A stretch of 38,940 nt of DNA from JAXMCI01 sp046349435. Lineage in GTDB: Bacteria; Pseudomonadota; Alphaproteobacteria; Dongiales; Dongiaceae. Shown in pieces: positions 7,459 through 15,566 of the stretch. Numbering within the stretch: the first letter of the stretch is position 1; each line of letters begins with the position of its first letter. The position numbers and the translations under genes were made by a program. The notes beneath the pieces were generated by a model. It saw only the letters and a program-made list of their open reading frames with translations. It searched no databases and was not told the DNA's origin. Location of the stretch: NCBI GenBank assembly GCA_046349435.1, contig JAXMCI010000053.1, positions 1 through 38,940 on the forward strand. The letters are read 5' to 3'.

Positions 7459-9231
7459 GTGGATCGGGCAAGCGCAGATCGCCGTCTCGCCGCCGTGCTG
7501 GCCGCCGACGTGGCCGGCTATACCCGTCTGATGGAGGCGGACGCGGCCGGCACGCTCGCCGAGCTGATGCGGCAGCGGGCGGCCATCACGGCCGTCGTCG
7601 AGGCCCATGGCGGCCGGATCGCCAACACCGCCGGAGACAGCCTGCTGATCGAGTTCGGCAGCGCGGCCGATGCCTTCGAGTGCGCCATCGCCATCCAGCG
7701 CGCCGCCGGCGATGACGGCGGCGAGCGGCGGGTGCCCGAGCGCGCGCTCCGCTTCCGCATCGGCGTGCATCTCGGCGACGTGCTGGCGCGGGACGGCGAC
7801 CTGTTCGGCGACCCGGTCAACATCGCCGCCCGTCTCGAGGCGATCGCGGAGGCGGGCGGCATCGTCGTCTCCGAGGCCGTGTACCAGCAGGTCCGCCGCA
7901 GCCTCGACGTGGGCTTCGAGGATCTCGGCCGCCAGGCGCTGAAGAACGTCAGCGAGGACATGCGCACCTTCCGCGTGCTGCCCGAGGGCGCCGCGCCCAC
8001 CGGCCCGGCGCCGGCCGAGGGCCGGCCGAGCCTCGCCCCACCGGACAAGCCGTCCCTCGCGGTGCTGCCCTTCGTCGACCTCGGCTCCGATCCGTCCCAG
8101 GACTATTTCGCCGACGGGGTGGTCGAGGAGATCACGGCCGCCCTGTCGCGCATGCGCTCGCTGTTCGTCATCGCGCGCAACTCGACGCTGGCCTATCGCG
8201 GCCGTGGGGCGAGCGTCGCGCAGATCGGCCGCGAGCTCGGCGTGCACTACCTGATCGAGGGCAGCGTGCGCCGGGCCGGCGAACGGGTGCGCATCGCGGC
8301 GCAACTGGTCGACGTCGCCTCCGGGAACCAGATCTGGGCGGAGCGCTATGACGGGCAGCTCGCCGACATCTTCGACCTGCAGGACCGCATCGCCGGCAGC
8401 GTCGCGGGCGCCATCCAGCCGTCGATCCTGGGCGCCGAGATCGAGCGCGCCCGGCGCAAGCGGCCTGAGAGCCTGGTCGCCTACGACTACGTGCTGCGCG
8501 CCTTCCCGCTGGTCTGGTCGCTCGACCGCGCGCAGAACGAGGCGGCCGCCGGGCTGCTCGGCCGGGCGATCGCGATCGAGCCGACCTATCCGCTGGCGCT
8601 CTCGCTGCTCGCCTGGTGCCATGCGCAGCGCGCCGTCTACAACTGGTCCGACCGGCCGGCCGAGGCGCGCCGCGAGGCGCTCCGGCTGGCGCAGCAGGCG
8701 GCCGCGCTCAGCGCCGAGGATCCGACCGTGCTGGCGATCCTCGGCGCCGCCCACACGGTGGCGCGCGACTTCGACAGCGCCGCCGTGCACCTCGCCCGCG
8801 CCGTGGCGCTCGACCCCAACTCCGCCTGGGCCTGGCAGCGCACCGGCTGGCTCGACGTGAACTGCGAGCGGCCCGACGAGGCGATTGCGCATTTCGAGCG
8901 TGCGATGCGCCTCAGCCCGGTCGACCCGATGGGCTTCATCGCCGATTTCGGCATCGGCGCCGCCCATTTCGTGGCCGGCCGCTACGCCGAGGCCGTGATC
9001 TGGACGCAGAAGGGCCTCAGCCGGCAGCCGCACGCCACCTGGTCGCTGCGCGTCCTGGTCCCGGCGCTGGCCCATGCCGGGCGCCTCGAGGAGGCGCGCC
9101 AGAGCCTGGCCCGCCTGCTGGAGAGCCACCCGGGGCTGACCATCGCCAAGGTGCGCGAGTCGCTGTCCTTCGGGCCCGGCACCATGGAACGGATCGCCGG
9201 CGGGCTGCGGAAGGCGGGACTGGCGGAGTGA
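7459..9231 (+). CDS. Class III adenylate/guanylate cyclase fused to TolB-like and TPR domains
   Basis: A 590-residue three-part protein. Residues about 9-175 are a class III nucleotide cyclase domain with LAADVAGYTRLM (metal-binding Asp17), TAGDSLLIEF (Asp60) and VNIAARLE (Asn121, Arg125), so it is probably catalytic and makes cAMP or cGMP from the NTP. A Pro-rich linker (176-197) leads to a TolB N-terminal-like domain (198-330: LAVLPFVDLGSD, YFADGVVEEI, YLIEGSVRR). TPR-like helices then run to the end. This architecture is frequent in rhizobia and related Alphaproteobacteria; the inputs are generally unknown. The open frame begins at 6997, but the family start matches GTG 7459, with GGGG nine bases upstream; TTG 7450 is an alternative. 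Confidence 0.88.
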   Translation: MDRASADRRLAAVLAADVAGYTRLMEADAAGTLAELMRQRAAITAVVEAHGGRIANTAGDSLLIEFGSAADAFECAIAIQRAAGDDGGERRVPERALRFRIGVHLGDVLARDGDLFGDPVNIAARLEAIAEAGGIVVSEAVYQQVRRSLDVGFEDLGRQALKNVSEDMRTFRVLPEGAAPTGPAPAEGRPSLAPPDKPSLAVLPFVDLGSDPSQDYFADGVVEEITAALSRMRSLFVIARNSTLAYRGRGASVAQIGRELGVHYLIEGSVRRAGERVRIAAQLVDVASGNQIWAERYDGQLADIFDLQDRIAGSVAGAIQPSILGAEIERARRKRPESLVAYDYVLRAFPLVWSLDRAQNEAAAGLLGRAIAIEPTYPLALSLLAWCHAQRAVYNWSDRPAEARREALRLAQQAAALSAEDPTVLAILGAAHTVARDFDSAAVHLARAVALDPNSAWAWQRTGWLDVNCERPDEAIAHFERAMRLSPVDPMGFIADFGIGAAHFVAGRYAEAVIWTQKGLSRQPHATWSLRVLVPALAHAGRLEEARQSLARLLESHPGLTIAKVRESLSFGPGTMERIAGGLRKAGLAE

Positions 9232-9456
9232 GTAGGGTCCAGCAAGGTAGAGCCGGGCGGGTCGGCTCGCCGGTGACATCACCACCACCGTCAGCGCGCA
9301 ACCCGTTTCGGCCTTGGCAAGCAGCAGGGCCGTCGTGACCTCTCCCGCGCGCATGGCGGTGAGCATTGCCGTATCGCCTTGGGTCGAGCCGACCCTGGAG
9401 ATGACGAACGCTCAGGACCTCGCCAGTGTGCCAGGCGCGCGGGAGGCTCGCGTCCC
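9232..9456. other. Spacer between convergent cyclase and binding-protein genes
   Basis: 225 bases with no assignable gene. A minus-strand frame through 9260-9410 encodes a coding-like stretch (GDTAMLTAMRAGEVTTALLL) with an upstream stop and an ATG at 9366, but I recognise no family and no ribosome-binding site. No clear terminator hairpin with a U-tract was seen. Confidence 0.4.
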
Positions 9457-11049
9457 CTACTTCGTGACGCCGTAGAAGAAGACGAGGTCGGCGTTCGGGC
9501 CGGAGAAGAAGCCCTTGACGTCGGCGCGGCGGGCGAGCTGCTCGGTCTCCTGGAACATGACGGCGAACGGCCCGGCCTGCTGCAGCTTGCGCTGGAGGTC
9601 GAGATACATGTCGCGGCGCTTGTCGGCGTCGAGCTCCTTGGCGGCTGCCGCCGTCTCCGCGGTGATCTCCGGGATCGCCCAGCTGTTGCGCCAGGCCAGC
9701 GGCTTGCTCTTCGAGCTGTCGCTGTTGTCGGGATTGCTGGCGAAGCTGTCGGCGTTGGCGTGCGGGTCGAGGAAGTCGGGACCCCAGAACATGATGATCA
9801 TCTGGTGGTTGCGGGCCCGGTACTTGGTCAGCGCCTGCTTCACTTCGGACGAGACGATCTTAACCTTGACCCCGGCCTGGGCGAAGGTCGACTGGATCGA
9901 CTGCGCGATATCGACGAAGGGCTGGGTGTTGGGCGCGTCGAGCTCGATCTCGAAGCCGTCGGGATAGCCGGCATCGGCCAGCAGCGCCTTGGCCTTGGCG
10001 ACATCCAGCTTGAAGGGGGTATCGGTCAGCGAGGCGTAGAAGCCGGCGGGCCAGAAGGATTGGTGGACGATGAAGCGGCCCTTGAGGAAGCTGTCGGCCA
10101 TGCCCTGATAGTCGATCAGCCAGCGCAGCGACTCCTGCACCTTCGGATTGGCGAGCGCCGGCACCTTCTGGCTGAGGCCGAGATAGTAGAGGATCGCCTT
10201 CGGCGCCGCCTCGACGACGATGTCCTTGTCGGCGGCGACGCCCTTGACCTGGTCGGAGGTGAGGTTGCGGGCGATGTCGATGTCGCCCTTCTCGAGCAGC
10301 AGACGCTGCGTCGCCGCCTCGGGGACGTGGCGGATGATCACGCGGTCGATCGACGGCTTGCCCCGGCGGAAGCCGGCATTGCTCTCCAGCACCACCGACT
10401 CGTTGGGCTTCCACGACTTCATCGAGAAGGCGCCGGAGCCGGCGGAATGGGTCTTCAGCCAGTCATGCCCGAGATCGCCCTTCTTCTCGTGGGCCAGCAC
10501 CTCCTTCTTGTCGACGATCGACGAGGCGACGGTGCTGAGGCAGTTCAGCGTGAAGCTCGGCGCGAAATCGCCGGTGACCTTGACCTCGAGCGTGCGATCG
10601 TCGATCGCCCGGATGAGGTCCTTGACGTTCTCCGGCGTCCAGCCGAGCTGCTGCAGAATGTAGGCCGGCGTCAGGTTGAGGATGATCACCCGCTGCAGCG
10701 AGAAGGCGACGTCGTCGGCCGTCAGCGGATTGCCGGAGTGAAACGTCAGGCCCGGCCTGAGCTTGAAGGTGAAGGTCTTGCCGTCGTCGCTGACCGTGTA
10801 GCTCTCGGCCGCGGTCGGCACCAGCTTGGCGATATCCTCGGGCTCGAGGCCCATCAGCCGGTCGTAGACGTTGACCGCGATCTCGCTGTTCGACAGCTCG
10901 TAGATCTCGGCGGGGTCCATCGTGACCATGTCGTCGATCGCCTTGGCCATCACCAGCGTGTTCTTCGGCGTGGCCGCCAGCGCCGGCCCGAGCGCCGGCC
11001 CGAGCGCCGACCAGGCGAGGAAGAGAATTCCGATCACCAGCTTGTTCAT
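9457..11049 (-). CDS. ABC transporter substrate-binding protein, family 5 (peptide/opine type)
   Basis: A 530-residue periplasmic solute-binding protein of the DppA/OppA type (SBP_bac_5). It has a signal peptide (about 1-25, with a GPALGPALA repeat from a 12-base tandem duplication). The mature protein shows the family signatures: LVMAKAIDDMVTMDPAEIYE at the N-terminus, YDRLMGLEPED, a KLRPGLTFHSGNPLTADDV block and an RWLIDYQGMADSFL segment. It binds a peptide-like or other small ligand for import. Its ATG overlaps the stop of the upstream M81 peptidase gene (ATGA, 11046-11049), so the two are translationally coupled. No permease or ATPase gene is adjacent, so the partner transporter must lie elsewhere. 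Confidence 0.93.
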   Translation of the reverse strand: MNKLVIGILFLAWSALGPALGPALAATPKNTLVMAKAIDDMVTMDPAEIYELSNSEIAVNVYDRLMGLEPEDIAKLVPTAAESYTVSDDGKTFTFKLRPGLTFHSGNPLTADDVAFSLQRVIILNLTPAYILQQLGWTPENVKDLIRAIDDRTLEVKVTGDFAPSFTLNCLSTVASSIVDKKEVLAHEKKGDLGHDWLKTHSAGSGAFSMKSWKPNESVVLESNAGFRRGKPSIDRVIIRHVPEAATQRLLLEKGDIDIARNLTSDQVKGVAADKDIVVEAAPKAILYYLGLSQKVPALANPKVQESLRWLIDYQGMADSFLKGRFIVHQSFWPAGFYASLTDTPFKLDVAKAKALLADAGYPDGFEIELDAPNTQPFVDIAQSIQSTFAQAGVKVKIVSSEVKQALTKYRARNHQMIIMFWGPDFLDPHANADSFASNPDNSDSSKSKPLAWRNSWAIPEITAETAAAAKELDADKRRDMYLDLQRKLQQAGPFAVMFQETEQLARRADVKGFFSGPNADLVFFYGVTK

Positions 11050-12578
11050 TCGTGCCTCCCGGTTGTCGTCGGCTCGACGTCATGGGTCCGGCCCGGGGCG
11101 AGCCGCACCCCCGGCCGCAGGTTGCGATAGGCAATGCCCTCCGTGCGGCAGAGATTGGCGCCCGGCGAATCGACCATCAGGATCTCGCCGGCGATCGGCT
11201 CGAAATCGGCGCGGAAGTGGATCGTGCTCTTGAGCGCCAGGATCGCCTGGTCGCGCGGCTCGATGCCGACCGCCCGGAACAGCGCCTGGTCGAGGCACTG
11301 GAAGCGAGCGCTGCAGACCACGACGCGCACCGCGGAATCGGCGGCGAGCACGCGCAGCAGCGCCATCGGGCCGAGCGAGACCGTCACACCGCCGAAGATC
11401 GTCCCGGAGCACGGGAACGTCCCGCCCGACAGCGCTTCGACCAGGCAGCGGACGGTGAACGGCTCCGGGTCGTAGCCATAGCGGCCGCCGAGCGTCAGCG
11501 TCAGCTCGGCGCCGACGCCGGCTTCATGCGCCGCGGCTGCCGCCGCCGGATCCCAGAGCAGGCCGAGGCAGGCGTCGCGAGCCCCCTGCTCGACCAGCGC
11601 GCGCAGCAGCCCGGTGGTGTCCGACGTCCCGCCGCCGCCGGGATTGTCCTGGGTGTCGGCGAGGATGACGGGACGACCGGCGCGCCCCAGCTGCCGCGCG
11701 CGGGCGACCGCGGCGTGGACCGGCACCAGCGGATTCTCGAAGGCATCCTCGACGGAGATCACCTCGGCATGGAGACGGTCGGCCGCCTGCTCGGTCGCCG
11801 CCTCGTCGCTGCCATAGGCGACCACCGCCGGTCCGCAATCGAAGATGTCGGCCGCTGCAAATCCCGAGGCGAGATCGAGCCCGAGCACGCCACCGCCCTC
11901 GCGCTGCGGGATCCCGGCATAGAGCCCGCGGCTGGGCTCCACGCTCGTGCATTGGGCGCTGAGCGGGATCAGGAACGGCAGCTTGCGGAACGCCTTGTGC
12001 AGCGGCCGGCCGCGCGCCAGGCGATGACGCAGCAGCCGGCAGGCGCGGGCGCCCGTCTCGATCATGTCGACATGCGGATAGGTGCGATAGATCGCCAGCG
12101 CGTCGGACAGCTCGACCATCGCGCGGGTGACGTTGGCATGCATGTCGAGGCTGGCGACGATCGGCAGATCGGGGCCGACCAGGCGGCGCAGACGCCGCAG
12201 CAGCTCGCCCTCGCCATCCTCGTGCGAGGCGGTGACCATGGCGCCATGCAGGTCGAGATAGATGCCGTCGAGCGGCGCGGCCGCGGCGACGCCCTCGCAG
12301 ATCATCCCGGCGATGCGGTCGTAGGCATCGTCGGCGACGTAGCTGCACGGCTCGGCGCTGGCCCAGACGATCGGCACCAGGTCGAAATCGCCGGCCGCCT
12401 CGATGAAGCCGCCGATCGGGATGTTGACCGGCCGGAACAGCGGGAGGATGGCCTCGCCGGCGGTCAGCGCCGGCCACCCGTCGGCCCGGACGAAGTCCTC
12501 GTAGGTGGCGCCGAACGGGGCGAAGGTATTGGTTTCGTGCTGGAAGCCGGCGATGGCGATGCGGGGGCGGCGGGACAT
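11046..12578 (-). CDS. M81 family metallopeptidase (MlrC-like)
   Basis: A 510-residue protein of peptidase family M81, whose type member MlrC (microcystinase C) degrades linear peptides. Characteristic blocks are IAGFQHETNTFAP near the N-terminus, YLDLHGAMV (H111), LDMHANV (D145, H147), the AIYRTYPHVDMIETG block and ILADTQDNPGGGGTSDTT. The C-terminal DUF1485-type part contains the GRYGYDPEPF and VDSPGANLC segments. The start at 12578 gives the canonical MSRRPRIAIAG beginning; the frame is open nine codons further upstream. It is coupled to a solute-binding protein gene by ATGA overlap, a frequent pairing for M81 proteins, suggesting uptake and hydrolysis of a peptide-like or amide compound. 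It follows the nitrile hydratase cluster on the same strand after 127 bases. Confidence 0.9.
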   Translation of the reverse strand: MSRRPRIAIAGFQHETNTFAPFGATYEDFVRADGWPALTAGEAILPLFRPVNIPIGGFIEAAGDFDLVPIVWASAEPCSYVADDAYDRIAGMICEGVAAAAPLDGIYLDLHGAMVTASHEDGEGELLRRLRRLVGPDLPIVASLDMHANVTRAMVELSDALAIYRTYPHVDMIETGARACRLLRHRLARGRPLHKAFRKLPFLIPLSAQCTSVEPSRGLYAGIPQREGGGVLGLDLASGFAAADIFDCGPAVVAYGSDEAATEQAADRLHAEVISVEDAFENPLVPVHAAVARARQLGRAGRPVILADTQDNPGGGGTSDTTGLLRALVEQGARDACLGLLWDPAAAAAAHEAGVGAELTLTLGGRYGYDPEPFTVRCLVEALSGGTFPCSGTIFGGVTVSLGPMALLRVLAADSAVRVVVCSARFQCLDQALFRAVGIEPRDQAILALKSTIHFRADFEPIAGEILMVDSPGANLCRTEGIAYRNLRPGVRLAPGRTHDVEPTTTGRHE

Positions 12579-12583
12579 GCCCG

Positions 12584-12613
12584 AGGCTAGGGCCGGTCGG
12601 GCCACGCGCTCAA
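12584..12613 (-). promoter_or_regulatory. Candidate sigma-70-type promoter of the M81 gene
   Basis: On the minus strand, TTGAGC (12608-12613) and TAGCCT (12584-12589) are separated by 18 bases. The -10 keeps T1, A2 and T6. The predicted start falls at 12577-12578, on the ATG itself. If used, the M81/binding-protein pair can be expressed independently of the nitrile hydratase operon. Confidence 0.4.
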
Positions 12614-12705
12614 TTTCGCTGGCCGGCGCCAGGCTGACGCGACCTGTCGGGAGATCCGCTCAAAGGAGCGAAGGGCGGGCTTTCGCGACCTGACGCTTCG
12701 CGGCG

Positions 12706-13533
12706 CTAATATTCGAGGGCGCGCAGCGACGATTCCCCAGGCGGGACGGCGTTGCGCACCCGGAGGCGGATCTCCTCCCCGATCTCGGCGCTGTCGATCG
12801 GATAGAGGCCGCACGCGGCCAGTGCCTCGCGGCGGTCGATCGTCGTGCCGAGATACTGGTAGACGATCCGGGACGCGAAGGGCTGGCGGCCCGGGCCGCT
12901 CGAGACCGAGACGCAGACGCCCGAAAGGTACTGCAGGGTGGCGCGGTAGGAGGGGTAGAAAACCACCAGCGACATCGTCTGGTTCAGGAACAGGTTGGCG
13001 TGGGCGATGTAGATGCGATCCTCGGTATGCACCACCGAGCCGGTATATTTGCAGACCGAGAAGCGGGCGCGCGGCCGCCGCTTGTCGACAAGGCGCTCGA
13101 TGGTCCGGTCGTAGAAGTGATCGCCCGACCGGCAGATGCGCGACAGGCTCCTGATCACCTGCCGCGGATAGGCCGGGGTGCAATAGTAGCCGAAATAGTA
13201 GCCGACATAGCGCTCCAGCTTGCGCGACGACTCGGGAAAGTGACTGGCGATCCGGTCGACGGTCGGTGCGAAGAGCGGCGCCAGCGGGCCGCGCTGCTGC
13301 GGCCGGGCGCCGGCCAGCGCCGCAAACTCGGCGGGCGCCAGCAGGATGTCGCCCTGGTCGATCGCGAAGAACGCGCAGATGCGGCCGAGCGTCGCCGGCG
13401 ACGGCAGCGAAGCGCCGGCCAGGTACTTGTTGAACTGCTGGCGATTGATGGCCAGCTGCCGGCATACCTCCGACACCGAGCGATGCCGCCCGCAGAGCAA
13501 TCGGAGATTGGTCGCGAAGTTCTGCTTCAGCAT
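12706..13533 (-). CDS. Helix-turn-helix (XRE-type) regulator of the nitrile hydratase operon
   Basis: A 275-residue putative transcription regulator. Residues about 6-62 form an XRE/Cro-like helix-turn-helix (RSVSEVCRQLAINRQQFNKY, then LPSPATLGRICAFF) with the usual five-helix spacing. The remaining 200 residues are an uncharacterised domain containing YVGYYFGYYCTP, ARFSVCKYTGSV and FYPSYRATLQYLSG, probably ligand sensing. The ATG at 13533 overlaps the nitrile hydratase activator gene by seven bases, so it is made from the same message. Its base composition is slightly less GC-rich than neighbours. Autoregulation or control of the nitrile hydratase genes is inferred from position only. Confidence 0.8.
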   Translation of the reverse strand: MLKQNFATNLRLLCGRHRSVSEVCRQLAINRQQFNKYLAGASLPSPATLGRICAFFAIDQGDILLAPAEFAALAGARPQQRGPLAPLFAPTVDRIASHFPESSRKLERYVGYYFGYYCTPAYPRQVIRSLSRICRSGDHFYDRTIERLVDKRRPRARFSVCKYTGSVVHTEDRIYIAHANLFLNQTMSLVVFYPSYRATLQYLSGVCVSVSSGPGRQPFASRIVYQYLGTTIDRREALAACGLYPIDSAEIGEEIRLRVRNAVPPGESSLRALEY

Positions 13534-13964
13534 CTGTTCGGGGCGCTCGTCGATGCGGGCTCGACGGCGACCGGTGCCGGGCGCGCGTGATGCCGATGCT
13601 GCCCGTGGTCGTGCGCGTCGGGTACCTCCGGGAGGTCGCGGCGCAGCGTCACCGCCTCGCCATGCGGCGTGGCGAGGTAGGAGCGCCGCCACAGCTCGGC
13701 CGTCGCATCGATCGCCGCCGCGCCGGGCACCAGGCCGCGGGCGACCAGCAGGTGCTCCAGGGCGGCCAGCCATTGTCGATAGTACGCCGCCTCGCTGCTC
13801 TCGCCCGGGGCCTGCGGCGCGCGGGCGATCTCGGCGCCGAGCGCGGCCACCCACTCGTTCCAGCCGAAGTGACCGGCCCGGCTGAGCGCGACGACCGTGG
13901 CGAAGGCCTGGGCCTGCCAAGGCTCGGCGAACTGCGCCGGCTCCCGGTCGGCCGCGTCCGTCAC
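13527..13964 (-). CDS. Nitrile hydratase accessory (activator) protein with His-rich tail
   Basis: A 145-residue small protein homologous to the N-terminal part of nitrile hydratase beta, the family of cobalt-type activators (P14K/NhlE-like) that deliver metal into the alpha subunit. FAEPWQAQAFATVVALSRAGHF and the YYRQWLAALEHLLVARGLV segment align with the same region of the beta subunit encoded next door. The C-terminal tail holds five His within nine residues (H118, H120, H123, H125, H126 in DAHDHGQHRHH), a plausible metal-binding tail. The GTG start at 13964 overlaps the beta stop codon (GTGA, 13961-13964). Confidence 0.85.
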   Translation of the reverse strand: MTDAADREPAQFAEPWQAQAFATVVALSRAGHFGWNEWVAALGAEIARAPQAPGESSEAAYYRQWLAALEHLLVARGLVPGAAAIDATAELWRRSYLATPHGEAVTLRRDLPEVPDAHDHGQHRHHARPAPVAVEPASTSAPNRC

Positions 13965-14617
13965 GACGCCGCCTCCAGGTAGCTTTCGTGGAGGTCGACA
14001 TATACGGCGTCGTTGGCGCCGCCGTTCCGGCCCCACAGATCGACGGCCGCGAAGCGCACGGTGTAGAGGTGATCGGACCGGTCGAGGATTCCCTGGGCCT
14101 GCGCGTCGGCGAACCAGAAGCCGCCATGGCCGGCGGTGACCGTCCCGGTGCGGCCGCGGACATAGGCCGGTACGCGCGAGTGGGTGGGCGGATTGTCGAG
14201 CGTCACCACCACGCGCTGGCCCGGCGCGAAGCGGGGCGGCGTCGCGATCGGGGCCCGGCAGCTGTCGCCCTTGCGGAGCATCGGCACGACCCGCTCGGGC
14301 GGGATCGCCGGCGGCTGCCCGGCCGGCGGCGGGCCCGCGGAGCGGCCTTGCGCGAGCTCCTCCGCCGTGATCAGGCCCGAGGCGAGGAAGAACTCCTCCA
14401 TCTGGTGCAGCCAGTGCTCGTAGTAGGAGGTCGCCAGATACTCGACCGGCGGCATCCGCTCGATGCTCGCGCGGAACTCCGGCGCCGTCCAGCGGCCGCC
14501 GAGGATGTTGACGGCGAACGCCCGCGCCTGCCACGGCTCGTGGAAGACCGGCTCGTCGGCTTCGGCGGCCACGGGGCCGAAGCCGCGCAGGCCGCCCAGG
14601 TCGTGGATGCCGATCAT
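13961..14617 (-). CDS. nthB: Nitrile hydratase beta subunit
   Basis: The 218-residue beta subunit of nitrile hydratase, which with alpha hydrates nitriles to amides. Beta-family motifs include the N-terminal MIGIHDLGGLRGFGPV, a FHEPWQARAFAVNIL segment, and the SH3-like C-terminal barrel (RFAPGQRVVVTL, HSRVPAYVRGRTGTV, YTVRFAAVDLWG). Length is normal for the subunit. The ATG at 14617 overlaps the alpha stop codon (ATGA, 14614-14617), so synthesis of the two subunits is translationally coupled. Part of the operon order alpha, beta, activator, regulator. Confidence 0.95.
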   Translation of the reverse strand: MIGIHDLGGLRGFGPVAAEADEPVFHEPWQARAFAVNILGGRWTAPEFRASIERMPPVEYLATSYYEHWLHQMEEFFLASGLITAEELAQGRSAGPPPAGQPPAIPPERVVPMLRKGDSCRAPIATPPRFAPGQRVVVTLDNPPTHSRVPAYVRGRTGTVTAGHGGFWFADAQAQGILDRSDHLYTVRFAAVDLWGRNGGANDAVYVDLHESYLEAAS

Positions 14618-15240
14618 GCGCCCGTCCTCGCCCCGGCGGCCTCGGGCCGCAGGGGCAATCCCGTGCCGATCATCGAGTCGCGCGTCACCAGCGCTGCGAG
14701 CGCCGCCTCGTCCCAGCCCTCGGTTCCGGGCGGGCGCATCGGCAGGACGAGGTAGCGCAGCTCGGCGGTCGAGTCCCACACGCGCACCTCGACGGTGGGC
14801 GGCACCTGCAGCCCGAGCTCGGCGAGCACCGCACGGGGCTCCAGCACGACCCGGCTGCGGTAGGCCGCTGCCTTGTACCAGACCGGCGGCAATCCCAGCG
14901 TCGGCCACGGGTAGCAGGAGCAGAGCGTGCAGACGACGACGTTGTGGATTTCGGGCGTGTTCTCCAGGACGACCATGTCCTCGCCCTGCGCGCCGGAGAA
15001 TCCCAGTTCGGCGATCGCGGCCGAGCCCTCGGCGAGCAGGCGGCGGCGGTATTCCGGATCGACCCAGGCGCGGGCGACGACCCTGGCGCCGTTGCGCGGC
15101 CCGATGCGGTGCTGGTAGGTCTCGATCACCTCGTCGATCGCGGCGGGGTCGATGATGCCCTTCTCGACCAGCAGGGTCTCGATCGCCTTGATGCGCAGCG
15201 CCGGATCGCCCGGCGTCTTGCTGCCGCTCGACGAAGACAT
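14614..15240 (-). CDS. nthA: Nitrile hydratase alpha subunit, cobalt type
   Basis: The 208-residue catalytic alpha subunit. The metal-binding claw is VCTLCSCYPW, with C104, C107 and C109. Thr rather than Ser after the first Cys is the signature of cobalt-containing enzymes, whereas iron types have CSLCSC; the Cys residues become oxidised and bind the metal. Other family segments are YQHRIGPRNGARVVARAWVD (residues 42-61), VRVWDSTAELRYLVLPMRP and LVTRDSMIGTGLP. The ATG at 15240 is favoured over the upstream in-frame start because it has a strong purine-rich site, AGGAAGGGAGG (15246-15256), five bases away. It is first in a four-gene leftward operon. Confidence 0.96.
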   Translation of the reverse strand: MSSSSGSKTPGDPALRIKAIETLLVEKGIIDPAAIDEVIETYQHRIGPRNGARVVARAWVDPEYRRRLLAEGSAAIAELGFSGAQGEDMVVLENTPEIHNVVVCTLCSCYPWPTLGLPPVWYKAAAYRSRVVLEPRAVLAELGLQVPPTVEVRVWDSTAELRYLVLPMRPPGTEGWDEAALAALVTRDSMIGTGLPLRPEAAGARTGA

Positions 15241-15566
15241 GCGTGCCTCCCTTCCTGCGCCGGCCGGCGCCGAAGCCCGGCTCAATCAAGACGCACTGCA
15301 CCGCCCAGGTATGTCGGCTTTCTGCCTTCGCCGCCGGCTCACGGGCTACGCCCGCGAATAAAAGCACCCGGCATAGTGCTCGGCAAGAAAACATCCCGCG
15401 GGCCCGGCCGAGCTGGCCGCTGACCCTCTAGGCGCCCGTCGCGAAGTTGAATGGCGCAATACTCGTCGGCATACCTGCCCGTGCACCCGCCGCTTGCGCT
15501 GGATCAAGGCATCTCCATTGCTCAGCAGCCTATAAGAGCTGCTGCGGAGCTTGAGGGAGCGGAGAG
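15241..15566. promoter_or_regulatory. Divergent spacer between nitrile hydratase and Sel1 genes
   Basis: 326 bases with no gene I can support. It has lower GC and carries the leaders of both divergent genes. On the plus strand CAGCAGC (15523-15529) and GCTGCTG (15538-15544) form a 7-bp dyad around TATAAG (15531-15536), a possible -10 box covered by an operator. No convincing -35 and no riboswitch-like structure were seen. Confidence 0.4.

Noticed and set aside
5854..9366. A 1170-codon minus-strand open frame spanning the cupin, the Cys-rich gene and the cyclase antisense
   Set aside because: Only its end is the cupin. The rest is antisense of well-supported genes and reads as low-complexity Arg/Ala/Gly sequence caused by high GC.
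9260..9410. Ankyrin-like or metabolic-enzyme-like fragment (GDTAMLTAMRAGEVTTALLL) on the minus strand
   Set aside because: No recognised family and no ribosome-binding site; described only as part of the spacer.
10980..11015. Tandem 12-base repeat in the binding-protein signal peptide as a mobile or regulatory repeat
   Set aside because: Two copies of AGCGCCGGCCCG encode GPALGPAL within a signal peptide; a simple slippage duplication is sufficient.
15241..15566. Cobalamin riboswitch before the cobalt-type nitrile hydratase
   Set aside because: No B12-box-like sequence or extended conserved leader was visible; only short dyads.
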